A DNA stretch of 45,760 nucleotides from an uncultured Clostridia bacterium (GTDB lineage Bacteria > Bacillota > Clostridia > TANB77 > CAG-508), in NCBI GenBank assembly GCA_934162535.1, contig CAKPJC010000014.1, positions 1 through 45,760 on the forward strand, written 5' to 3'. Below the pieces are notes generated by a model. It did no database searches, was not told the DNA's origin, and saw only the letters and a program-made list of their open reading frames with translations. A program made the position numbers and the translations under genes. This document shows positions 32,907-41,073 of this stretch, piece after piece (the stretch's first letter is position 1; every line of letters begins with the position of its first letter).

Positions 32907-33260
32907 TTATTCGTCATCTCCGTCGCTAGGGTTATTCTCTCTTTCCACTCTTCTTCTTTCTTCTTCCTTATGGAAGATATAGCAGAAGTATGCTAGTGCA
33001 ATGATTATCATTGCTTCCATCAGGCCTTGCCCGATTTCCCGAAATTGAATGTTCATCATGACGAGCATTTGTCCTGCCGCCGAACTCTCAATTGCAGTGG
33101 TAAGGTGTGGATGCCAAGAAATCCAGTTGACCGCAATGCCAATCACGACCATGGCAATGAGGAATCCGAACTTGAAAACCGGCTCCTGCTGGTAAGCAGT
33201 GAAGGTTGTTCCCACGACGCTACCCATAGTAGCGATGATAACATAATGCAAGTATCTCAT
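32907..33260 (-). CDS. GC-rich orphan 1: small membrane protein
   Basis: The 117-aa protein has about three hydrophobic stretches (YVIIATMGSVVGTTFTAY, FGFLIAMVVIGIAVNWISW, LMEAMIIIALAYFCYIF) and a strongly charged tail (KEEERRRVERE, DGDDE). Its base composition (many GCC, ACC, GGC, ATC codons) is far above that of the neighbouring genes. One CGG codon (33043-33041, in IQFREIG) is in frame here and must be read as Arg or another residue, because a shift would end the protein. It has its own promoter and terminator. No family recognised; transfer from a GC-richer source is likely. Confidence 0.7.
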   Translation of the reverse strand: MRYLHYVIIATMGSVVGTTFTAYQQEPVFKFGFLIAMVVIGIAVNWISWHPHLTTAIESSAAGQMLVMMNIQFREIGQGLMEAMIIIALAYFCYIFHKEEERRRVERENNPSDGDDE

Positions 33261-33294
33261 AATGTACTCTCCTTTTCAAAATATTGATACCTTT

Positions 33295-33323
33295 ATTATA
33301 CCACATTTTGTTTGAAAAGTAAA
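33295..33323 (-). promoter_or_regulatory. promoter of GC-rich orphan 1
   Basis: TATAAT (33300-33295) with TGG directly before it, and TTTACT 17 bases further upstream. An SD (AAAGGAG) follows before the ATG at 33260. Confidence 0.75.
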
Positions 33324-33374
33324 ATTTTATGTGAACTGTAACAGTTTTATTTACTCATTATTTAATTTAGCTTT

Positions 33375-36203
33375 TTATTGTTCTAAATATTTTTTTAGGA
33401 ATTTACCTGTATAACTTCTCTCATTTTTACATATTTGTTCTGGTGTTCCAACGGCAATAACTTCTCCTCCAGCATCTCCACCTTCTGGACCTAAGTCGAT
33501 TATATGGTCACATGTTTTTATCAAATCTAAATTATGTTCTATTACTATGATTGTATTCCCTGTATCTACAAGCCTTTGTAATATATCTACTAATCTATGC
33601 ACATCTGCAATATGTAGTCCTGTTGTTGGTTCATCAAGTATATATAATGTTTTCCCTGTTGCTCGTTTTGATAATTCTGTTGCTAATTTTACTCTTTGCG
33701 CCTCTCCTCCTGATAGTGTTGTTGATGGTTGCCCAAGTTTTATATATCCAAGTCCAACATCATATAATGTTTGGATTTTTTGTTTTATTTTTGGTATATT
33801 CTCAAAAAATTCGAGTGCTTCTTCAACTGTCATATCTAGTACATCAGCAATACTTTTTCCTTTATATTTTACTTCAAGTGTTTCCCTATTATATCTTTTT
33901 CCTTTACATACTTCACATGGTACATACACATCTGGCAAGAAATGCATTTCAATTTTATGTACTCCATCTCCATTACAACTTTCACATCTACCACCTTGTA
34001 CATTGAAGCTAAATCTGCCTTTTGCATATCCTCGCATTTTTGCCTCATTTGTTTCTGCAAATATGTCTCTTATTAAGTCAAACGCACCTGTGTATGTTGC
34101 TGGGTTTGAACGTGGCGTTCTTCCAATTGGAGATTGATCTATATTAATTATTTTATCTATATTATCTATTCCTTTTATTGTTTTACATTTACCTGGTTTT
34201 TCACTTGCTCCATTTAGTTTTTGTGCAATATTTTTATATAATACTTCATTTACTAGTGTACTTTTTCCTGAACCAGATACTCCTGTAACACATGTAAATA
34301 CTCCTAGTGGAAATTTAACACTTATATTTTTTAGATTATTTTCTGTTGCATTTACTATTTCAATGTTTTTCTTGTTTCCTTTTCTTCTTGTTTTTGGTAC
34401 ATGTATTTTTTTTCTTCCACTTAAATAGTCTCCTGTAATTGAACCTTCAACTTGTTTTATTTCTTCTGCTGTTCCCTGTGCCATTACATTTCCACCATGT
34501 ACACCGGCCCCTGGTCCAATGTCTATTATTTGGTCTGCTGCATACATTGTGTCTTCATCATGCTCTACAACTAATAATGTATTTCCCAAATCTCTTAACT
34601 TTTTTAGTGTTGCTATTAGTCTGTCATTGTCTCTTTGATGTAAACCTATGCTTGGTTCATCTAATATATATAACACTCCTGTTAGTCCTGACCCAATTTG
34701 CGTTGCTAATCTTATACGCTGTGCTTCTCCCCCTGATAGCGTTCCACTGTTTCTTGATAATGTTAAGTATTCTAGTCCTACATCGACTAAAAATTGTAGT
34801 CTTGCATTTATTTCTTTTAATATCATGTCTGCTATCATTGCTTGTGTGTCTGTTAATACTAAATCTTTTAAAAATTCTTGTATGTTTTTTATTGACATTG
34901 CTGTTATTTCATTTATGTTTTTTTCGTTTATTTTTATGCTTAATATTTCTGGCTTTAGTCTTGCCCCATTACATTCATCACAATGCATATTACTCATATA
35001 CATTTCGTAAAAGTCTCTCATCCCTTGTGATTTAGTTTCATTATGTCGTCTTTCTAGTGTCGGTATTACTCCTTCAAATGGTGATTTGAATTTTCTTGTT
35101 CCAGCATATGATGAATATTCAAATTCTATTTCTTCATTGCCTGTTCCATATAATATTTTGTCTAAAAAGTCTCTTGGTAAGTCTTTTATTTTTTTGTTTT
35201 TTATATCTACACCATAGTGCCTGCCTACACTTTCAAAGTACATTCTTGCCATAGTGTCACCTTTTTTCATAGTACTTGCCCCAAATGCTTTTACACCATC
35301 ATATAGTGTTTTGTTTTTGTCAGGAATTATTAAATCCTCGTCCATTTTCATTAAATATCCTATTCCCAAACATTTTGGGCATGCACCATATGGATTATTA
35401 AAAGAGAACATTCTTGGCGTTAATTCTGGAAAACTGAATCCACAGTCTGGACATGCATAATTACAGCTATATAGTATTGGCTTTTCTCCTATTATGTCTA
35501 TTAATACTAGGTTATCAGCATGTTTTAATGCTATCTCTATTGATTCTGTAAGTCTTGATATTATGTCTTTTTTTATTACTAGTCTATCAACTACTATTTC
35601 TATTTCATGTTTTTTGTTTTTGTCTAGTTTTATTTCGTCTGTTAGTTCATAGTTTTCTCCATCAATTTTAACTCTTGCAAATCCTTCTTTTTGTAAGTCT
35701 TCTAGTAGCTTTGTATATTCTCCTTTTCTACTTCTTACAACAGGTGCTAATATTTGGATTCTTGTTCCTTCTTTTATTTTCATTACATTGTCTACTATTT
35801 GGTCTATTGTTTGTTTTTCTATTTTTTTCCCACAGTGTGGACAATATGGTTGACCAATTCTTGCATACAATAAACGCATATAATCATATATTTCTGTGAC
35901 TGTTCCTACTGTTGAACGTGGATTTTTTGACGTTGTTTTTTGGTCTATAGATATTGCTGGTGATAACCCTTCTATAGATTCTACATCTGGCTTTTCCATT
36001 AATCCTAGAAATTGTCTTGCATATGATGATAGACTTTCTACATATCTTCTTTGCCCTTCTGCATATAATGTGTCAAATGCAAGTGATGATTTTCCTGAAC
36101 CTGATAGTCCTGTTATTACCACTAGTTTATCTCTTGGTATCTCTATATTTATGTTTTTTAGGTTATGCTCTTTTGCACCTTTTATTACTATTTTGTCATT
36201 CAT
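33375..36203 (-). CDS. uvrA: excinuclease ABC subunit A
   Basis: The 942-aa protein is full length. It has two ABC ATPase halves (GLSGSGKSSLAFDTLYAEG and GVSGSGKSTLVNEVL), signature loops SGGEAQRIRLA and SGGEAQRVKLA, and zinc modules CPHCGKKI, CPDCGF and CESCNGDGV. UvrA finds bulky DNA lesions and loads UvrB. It is transcribed alone: uvrB lies upstream on the same strand, separated by the divergent GC-rich orphan 2. GGGGGA precedes the ATG. Confidence 0.97.
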   Translation of the reverse strand: MNDKIVIKGAKEHNLKNINIEIPRDKLVVITGLSGSGKSSLAFDTLYAEGQRRYVESLSSYARQFLGLMEKPDVESIEGLSPAISIDQKTTSKNPRSTVGTVTEIYDYMRLLYARIGQPYCPHCGKKIEKQTIDQIVDNVMKIKEGTRIQILAPVVRSRKGEYTKLLEDLQKEGFARVKIDGENYELTDEIKLDKNKKHEIEIVVDRLVIKKDIISRLTESIEIALKHADNLVLIDIIGEKPILYSCNYACPDCGFSFPELTPRMFSFNNPYGACPKCLGIGYLMKMDEDLIIPDKNKTLYDGVKAFGASTMKKGDTMARMYFESVGRHYGVDIKNKKIKDLPRDFLDKILYGTGNEEIEFEYSSYAGTRKFKSPFEGVIPTLERRHNETKSQGMRDFYEMYMSNMHCDECNGARLKPEILSIKINEKNINEITAMSIKNIQEFLKDLVLTDTQAMIADMILKEINARLQFLVDVGLEYLTLSRNSGTLSGGEAQRIRLATQIGSGLTGVLYILDEPSIGLHQRDNDRLIATLKKLRDLGNTLLVVEHDEDTMYAADQIIDIGPGAGVHGGNVMAQGTAEEIKQVEGSITGDYLSGRKKIHVPKTRRKGNKKNIEIVNATENNLKNISVKFPLGVFTCVTGVSGSGKSTLVNEVLYKNIAQKLNGASEKPGKCKTIKGIDNIDKIINIDQSPIGRTPRSNPATYTGAFDLIRDIFAETNEAKMRGYAKGRFSFNVQGGRCESCNGDGVHKIEMHFLPDVYVPCEVCKGKRYNRETLEVKYKGKSIADVLDMTVEEALEFFENIPKIKQKIQTLYDVGLGYIKLGQPSTTLSGGEAQRVKLATELSKRATGKTLYILDEPTTGLHIADVHRLVDILQRLVDTGNTIIVIEHNLDLIKTCDHIIDLGPEGGDAGGEVIAVGTPEQICKNERSYTGKFLKKYLEQ

Positions 36204-36301
36204 TTTTATTCCCCCTACTTTTGCTCTATTATTATACTACATATACTTTAAATAAACAAGAGTTTGGAAAAATATATTTTAAAATAGTCGTTTACATAAA
36301 T

Positions 36302-36330
36302 TTGACTTTTTGTTAAATGTTTGATACAAT
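36302..36330 (+). promoter_or_regulatory. promoter of GC-rich orphan 2
   Basis: TTGACT, 17-base spacer, TACAAT. The leader ends in AAGGAGG eight bases before the ATG at 36374. Confidence 0.8.
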
Positions 36331-36373
36331 AGTAGTAGCTTTTAGCTGAAGAACTTTTAAGGAGGACATCGTT

Positions 36374-36574
36374 ATGTTGATGTACGAGTCTCGGAAGGAT
36401 AAGCGTAATCACAAGGTTAAGGAGTTCTTAACTTCTAACCGAACCGCAATGACCATGTATCTCTACAAGGGCGAGATGTTTGCTCTTTTGAGAGATCACC
36501 CAGAAGTGGACATTTCCAACTTCCAGCCCTATCACAAAGATTTGTATGTCTGTGTGGTAGTTAAGAAGCACTAA
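36374..36574 (+). CDS. GC-rich orphan 2 (66 aa)
   Basis: This small basic protein is rich in Lys and His (ESRKDKRNHKVKEFLTSNR, YHKDLYVCVVVKKH). Codon use (AAG, CTC, TTC, CCC, ACC) is unlike the AT-rich neighbours uvrA and uvrB. Promoter, SD and a perfect terminator are all consensus-like, so it should be well expressed. One in-frame CGG lies at codon 7 (36392-36394); a +1 shift there would give a short dead end. It has the opposite orientation to the genes around it. No family recognised. Confidence 0.65.
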   Translation: MLMYESRKDKRNHKVKEFLTSNRTAMTMYLYKGEMFALLRDHPEVDISNFQPYHKDLYVCVVVKKH

Positions 36575-36580
36575 AGTTCA

Positions 36581-36606
36581 AAGAGGTTGCTTAATTGCAA
36601 CCTCTT
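36581..36606. terminator. perfect 10-bp terminator hairpin
   Basis: AAGAGGTTGC-TTAATT-GCAACCTCTT. It ends orphan 2 and overlaps the stop codon of uvrB on the other strand, so it probably serves both. Confidence 0.85.
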
Positions 36607-38560
36607 ATATTAATTTTTCTAGTTCTTTTATTTTATCTCTTAACTCTGCTGCTTGTTCAAATTCCATCCTACTAGCATGTTCAAGCATTTGGTCTGTTAG
36701 TTTGTTTATTGTTTCTTTTATGTCTTCTTCCTTCTCAAATTTATATTCTATTCCAACATCTTCTGTTTGTGTTGCTTTTATTGAATCTCTTACAGATTTT
36801 TTGATAGTTTTTGGAACTATGTTATGTTCTTTGTTGTATTTTTCTTGTATTCCTCTTCTCCTATTTGTTTCACTTATTGCTTTTTCCATTGATTCTGTAA
36901 GTTCATCTGCATACATTATAACCTTTCCTTCTGTGTTTCTTGCTGCTCTACCTATTGTTTGTATTAATGATCTCTCTGAACGTAAAAAACCTTCTTTGTC
37001 TGCATCTAATATTGCAACTAATGACACTTCTGGTATGTCTAGCCCCTCTCTAAGTAAGTTAATTCCAACCAACACATCAAATTCCCCTAAACGTAGTTTT
37101 CTTATTATTTCCATTCTTTCTAATGCCTTTGTATCTGAGTGCATATAATTCACCTTTATATCTAAGCTTTTTAAGTATTCTGTAAGGTCTTCTGCCATTT
37201 TTTTAGTTAATGTTGTAACTAATACTCTTTGCTTTTTCTCTACCCTGATTCTTATTTGTTCTAGTAAATCATCTATTTGATTTGATACAGGTTTTACTTC
37301 TATAATTGGGTCAAGTAATCCTGTTGGTCTTATTATTTGTTCAACAACATTTTCTTTTGCATGTTGTTTTTCATAATCTGCTGGTGTTGCACTTACAAAT
37401 ACTACTTGATTAATCCTTTTTTCAAACTCATTAAATGTTAGTGGTCTATTGTCATATGCTGATGGTAGTCTGAATCCATAGTTTACCAGAGAGTCTTTTC
37501 TTGCTTTGTCACCATTATACATTGCTCTTACTTGTGGTATTGTTGCATGTGATTCATCTATTAATAATAAAAAGTCTTTTGGAAAATAATCAAATAGTGT
37601 GTATGGTGGACTCCCTTCTGGTCTGCCACTTAAATGTCTTGAATAGTTTTCTATTCCCTGGCAAAATCCTGTTTCTTTCATCATTTCAACATCAAAGTTT
37701 GTTCTTTCTTGTATTCTCTGTGCTTCTATTAATTTGTTTTGTGATTTGAAATATTCCACTCTTTTCTCTAATTCTTCTTCTATTGTTATTATCGCTCTAT
37801 CTAACTTGTCTTTATTTGTTACATATTGTGATGCTGGTGGTATTAGTACATGACTTCTTGTTCCTATTGCTTTTCCTGTTACAGGATTTATTTCTGAGAT
37901 TTTTTCTATTTCATCTCCCCAAAATTCTATTCTTATTGATGATTCACTTTGTGATGATGGGTATATTTCCAATATATCTCCTTTTGCTCTGAATGTTCCT
38001 CTTTTAAAGTCTATTTCATTTCTTGCATATTGCATGTTTACAAGTTTTTTCATGACCTCTTCTCTTGATTTTTCCATTCCTGGTCTTAGTGATAGCATCA
38101 TTTCCTGATAGTCTACTGGGTCCCCCAATCCATATATACATGATACTGAAGCAACTACTATTACATCTCTTGTTTCAAATAATGATAGTGTTGCTGAATG
38201 GCGTAATTTGTCTATTTCATCATTTATTGATGCATCTTTTTCTATATATGTATCCGATTGTGCGATATAGCTTTCTGGTTGATAGTAGTCATAATATGAC
38301 ACAAAGTATTCAACCCTGTTATCTGGAAAAAACTCTTTGAATTCGGAATATAGTTGTCCTGCTAGTGTCTTATTATGTGCTAAAACAAGAGTTGGTCTTT
38401 GTGTTTTTTCTATTATATTTGCCATTGTAAAAGTTTTTCCTGAACCCGTAACACCTAGAAGTGTCTGGAATTTCTTGCCTTCTTCTATTCCTTTTGATAA
38501 GTATTCTATTGCTTGTGGTTGGTCGCCTGTTGGCTTATATTCTGAGTGTAATTTAAACAT
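36605..38560 (-). CDS. uvrB: excinuclease ABC subunit B
   Basis: The 651-aa protein is full length. It has Walker A GVTGSGKTFTMAN, the beta-hairpin YYDYYQPESYIAQSDTYIEK, helicase motifs (LLLIDESHATIPQ, QTIGRAARN) and a C-terminal UVR domain (LEHASRMEFEQAAELRDKI). It verifies DNA damage with UvrA and recruits UvrC. GGGAGG precedes the ATG. Its leader forms one arm of a long inverted repeat with the end of dxs upstream. Confidence 0.97.
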   Translation of the reverse strand: MFKLHSEYKPTGDQPQAIEYLSKGIEEGKKFQTLLGVTGSGKTFTMANIIEKTQRPTLVLAHNKTLAGQLYSEFKEFFPDNRVEYFVSYYDYYQPESYIAQSDTYIEKDASINDEIDKLRHSATLSLFETRDVIVVASVSCIYGLGDPVDYQEMMLSLRPGMEKSREEVMKKLVNMQYARNEIDFKRGTFRAKGDILEIYPSSQSESSIRIEFWGDEIEKISEINPVTGKAIGTRSHVLIPPASQYVTNKDKLDRAIITIEEELEKRVEYFKSQNKLIEAQRIQERTNFDVEMMKETGFCQGIENYSRHLSGRPEGSPPYTLFDYFPKDFLLLIDESHATIPQVRAMYNGDKARKDSLVNYGFRLPSAYDNRPLTFNEFEKRINQVVFVSATPADYEKQHAKENVVEQIIRPTGLLDPIIEVKPVSNQIDDLLEQIRIRVEKKQRVLVTTLTKKMAEDLTEYLKSLDIKVNYMHSDTKALERMEIIRKLRLGEFDVLVGINLLREGLDIPEVSLVAILDADKEGFLRSERSLIQTIGRAARNTEGKVIMYADELTESMEKAISETNRRRGIQEKYNKEHNIVPKTIKKSVRDSIKATQTEDVGIEYKFEKEEDIKETINKLTDQMLEHASRMEFEQAAELRDKIKELEKLI

Positions 38561-38570
38561 TTTTCCTCCC

Positions 38571-38679
38571 TTTGTGACCTAAAAAATGACAACTATCAAC
38601 CAAGAAAATTCGTGTAATTTATCTTTTTTTGGTTTCTTTTTAGTCTTAAAAAGTGTCCTTTTACGAATTAGGTCACAAA
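38571..38679. repeat. nested inverted repeat between dxs and uvrB
   Basis: TTTGTGACCTAA (38571-38582) and TTAGGTCACAAA (38668-38679) are a perfect 12-bp pair. Inside, AATTCGT and ACGAATT pair as well. The outer arms cover the last codons of dxs and the bases just before the uvrB SD. Confidence 0.7.
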
Positions 38680-40518
38680 CTTTATATCAAATCCGTACAT
38701 TTTCTCTAGTTCTTCTGCTGAGCCATGCTCTATGAATTCATCTGGATATGCGATTGTTTTTATTTTTACATCTTGTAAGTTTTTATCCACGATGAGCTCT
38801 TTTATTGTTGTCGCAAGACCTCCAACGCATGTTCCATCTTCAATTGTAATTACATTTTTTGTTTTTTCTATACTTGCTTTGATTTTTTCTGTGTCAAATG
38901 GTTTCAAAAATCTTGCATTTATAACTTCTACACTTTTTTTGTTTTCTTCCGTATTCTCTGATTTTATTTTATTGGCTAATTGCATTGCTTTTGCTACCAT
39001 TTTGCCTATTGCAACAATTGTAATATCGTCTCCCTCTTGTATTTTTTCAGATTTTCCTAATTTTATTTTTTCATGTTTTTCAAATTTTATTTCTGTGTCC
39101 TCCCCACCTCTAGGGTATCTTATTGCAACTGGCTTTTTTAGTTTTACAGCGAATTCAAGCATATCTTCTAATTCTTTAAAATCTTTCGGTGCCATAATTG
39201 TTAAATTAGGTACGATTTTCAAAAATGCCATATCCAATAGTCCTTGATGTGTTTCTCCATCTGCTCCAACTATTCCTGCTCTATCTATACACATAATTAC
39301 TGGTAAATTTTGCATAGCAACATCATGTATTATTTGATCATATGCTCTTTGATAAAATGATGAATATATTGGTACAACTGGTATCAATCCTTCTTTTGCC
39401 ATGCCTGCTGACATCGTTACTGCATGTTGTTCTGCAATTCCAACATCAAAAAATCTTTTTGGAAATTGCTTTTGAAATTCTGATAGCCCTGTTCCATCTT
39501 TCATTGCTGCTGTTATTGCAACTATTTTATCATTTTCTTTCGCAAGTTCAATTAATTTGTTTCCAAATATTTTTGAGTAATCTTTTGATTTTGGTTTTGT
39601 ACTTTCCCCTGTTTCTATATTAAATGTACCTGTTGCATGAAATTTGTCAGGTGTTTCTTCTGCATATTTATATCCCTTTCCTTTTGTTGTTAATACATGT
39701 ATTAATACTGGTCCTTTTACTTGTTTGCTTGTTTTTAATATACTTTCTAGTTTTTCAATGTTATGTCCATCTACTGGTCCTAAATATGTAAATCCAATGT
39801 CTTCAAAATACATTCTATTTATTACTAATTGTTTTATTGCTCTTTTCACTTGCTGTATTATTCTAACTGTTGTTTTTCCTACAATAGGAATTTTGCTTAT
39901 TTTACCTTTTATTAATTTGTTTGTTCTTGTATATAGTTTTTTTGTTCTTAGTTTTCCTAAAAATTGGTTTAGCCCACCCGTATTTGGAGATATGCTCATT
40001 TCATTATCATTTAGTATTACTGTTATATTACAGTCACTATATCCTGCATCATTTAATGCTTCTAGTGCCATTCCTCCAGTTAATGCTCCATCTCCAATTA
40101 CTGCTATTACATCATTTTTCTTTCCTTGTAATTCTAAAGCTCTTGCCATTCCAAGTGCTGCTGATATTGATGTACTACTATGGCCTGTATTGAAACAGTC
40201 TGCTTCTGTTTCATTTGTTTTTGGAAATCCTGCTATTCCTTTGAATTTTCTTAGTGTTTTTAATTGTTCTCTTCTACCTGTTATTATTTTATGTACATAA
40301 CTTTGGTGCCCTACATCCCAAATTATTTTGTCTTCTGGAACATTGTATATACTGTGTAATGCTAATGTTAATTCTACTATTCCTAAGTTTGATGCAAGGT
40401 GTCCTCCATTTTTTGATACTACTTCTAAAATATAATCTCTTATCTCTTGTGCTAATTCTTCTTTTTCTTTTATTGATAATTTTTTTATATCTTCTGATGA
40501 ATTTATTTTTTCTAACAT
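38668..40518 (-). CDS. dxs: 1-deoxy-D-xylulose-5-phosphate synthase
   Basis: The 616-aa thiamine-diphosphate enzyme joins pyruvate and glyceraldehyde 3-phosphate, the first step of the MEP isoprenoid pathway. Visible motifs are DVGHQSYVHKIITGR, the TPP motif GDGALTGGMALEALND through NDNEMSIS, and DRAGIVGADGETHQGLLDM. Length is normal. GGAG precedes the ATG. It is followed by uvrB on the same strand and has GC-rich orphan 3 upstream on the other strand. Confidence 0.97.
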   Translation of the reverse strand: MLEKINSSEDIKKLSIKEKEELAQEIRDYILEVVSKNGGHLASNLGIVELTLALHSIYNVPEDKIIWDVGHQSYVHKIITGRREQLKTLRKFKGIAGFPKTNETEADCFNTGHSSTSISAALGMARALELQGKKNDVIAVIGDGALTGGMALEALNDAGYSDCNITVILNDNEMSISPNTGGLNQFLGKLRTKKLYTRTNKLIKGKISKIPIVGKTTVRIIQQVKRAIKQLVINRMYFEDIGFTYLGPVDGHNIEKLESILKTSKQVKGPVLIHVLTTKGKGYKYAEETPDKFHATGTFNIETGESTKPKSKDYSKIFGNKLIELAKENDKIVAITAAMKDGTGLSEFQKQFPKRFFDVGIAEQHAVTMSAGMAKEGLIPVVPIYSSFYQRAYDQIIHDVAMQNLPVIMCIDRAGIVGADGETHQGLLDMAFLKIVPNLTIMAPKDFKELEDMLEFAVKLKKPVAIRYPRGGEDTEIKFEKHEKIKLGKSEKIQEGDDITIVAIGKMVAKAMQLANKIKSENTEENKKSVEVINARFLKPFDTEKIKASIEKTKNVITIEDGTCVGGLATTIKELIVDKNLQDVKIKTIAYPDEFIEHGSAEELEKMYGFDIKFVT

Positions 40519-40600
40519 TTCTTTGCTCCATTTTCTTCATATTTTAATGCTATTATTTTATCATATAATATCGTTTTTAACAAGTAATTCGACAAAAACG

Positions 40601-40629
40601 TTGACATTTCAGCATTTTCATGGTATAAT
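40601..40629 (+). promoter_or_regulatory. consensus promoter of GC-rich orphan 3
   Basis: TTGACA, 17-base spacer ending in TGG, TATAAT: a fully consensus housekeeping promoter with extended -10. The SD is AGGGAGG, seven bases before the ATG. Confidence 0.85.
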
Positions 40630-40660
40630 TCTTCTACATTCCAAAAAGGGAGGTATATAT

Positions 40661-40996
40661 ATGTATATCTGTACGCTACAACAGCTCCTGCCCAAAATCG
40701 AGCCGTTCCTTGAGAATGACTCCTACTCCCGGTTCGTCTTTGAACTGGGAAAGGTGCCTGATGTTGAGGCCACCTTCAGGAAACTGCTGGTGCAGAACCC
40801 CGCATGGTCTAAGGCTGTCGAAAACGCCATGACCAAGGATGAAGGCGAAGTGTACTTCAATTATGAAGCTCACTTCATCACCAAGAAGTCCGAAAATGAC
40901 AAGCCCCAGCCAAACTCGTTGGATCTTGGCATGTGGGACTTCGGGACGAAGCCTGTTATCGCTGTCTACAGCTACCATTATTCTGTGGATCGATAA
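40661..40996 (+). CDS. GC-rich orphan 3 (111 aa)
   Basis: This is a soluble protein, mostly helical at first (CTLQQLLPKIEPFLENDSYS, TFRKLLVQNPAWSKAVENAM), with a strand-rich end (KPVIAVYSYHYSVDR). Roughly half of its bases are G or C, with GCC, CTG, CCC and GTC codons that the flanking dxs and hydA genes hardly use. One in-frame CGG is present (SYSRFVF). It has a perfect promoter and two terminators behind it, and faces away from dxs. No family recognised. Confidence 0.7.
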   Translation: MYICTLQQLLPKIEPFLENDSYSRFVFELGKVPDVEATFRKLLVQNPAWSKAVENAMTKDEGEVYFNYEAHFITKKSENDKPQPNSLDLGMWDFGTKPVIAVYSYHYSVDR

Positions 40997-41010
40997 CAAC
41001 AAACGTACAG

Positions 41011-41042
41011 AAAATGAGAGTGGTTCTTCCACTCTCATTTTT
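41011..41042 (+). terminator. terminator of GC-rich orphan 3
   Basis: AAAATGAGAGTGG-TTCTT-CCACTCTCATTTTT is a perfect stem with a T-run, 15 bases after the stop codon. Confidence 0.9.
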
Positions 41043-41046
41043 ATAT

Positions 41047-41073
41047 AAAAGGAAGTTCTTTGAACTTCCTTTT
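41047..41073. terminator. second terminator, shared with hydA
   Basis: AAAAGGAAGTTC-TTT-GAACTTCCTTTT, perfect 12-bp stem overlapping the hydA stop codon. It backs up the first terminator and ends the hyd operon on the other strand. Confidence 0.85.

Noticed and set aside
33551..36316. Long open frames opposite uvrA, uvrB, dxs and the hyd genes
   Set aside because: They are leucine-rich shadows of the reverse strand of well-identified genes and lack SD sites.
40676..41038. Minus-strand open frame opposite GC-rich orphan 3
   Set aside because: The plus-strand gene has a consensus promoter, SD and terminator; the reverse frame has none of these and arises from high GC.
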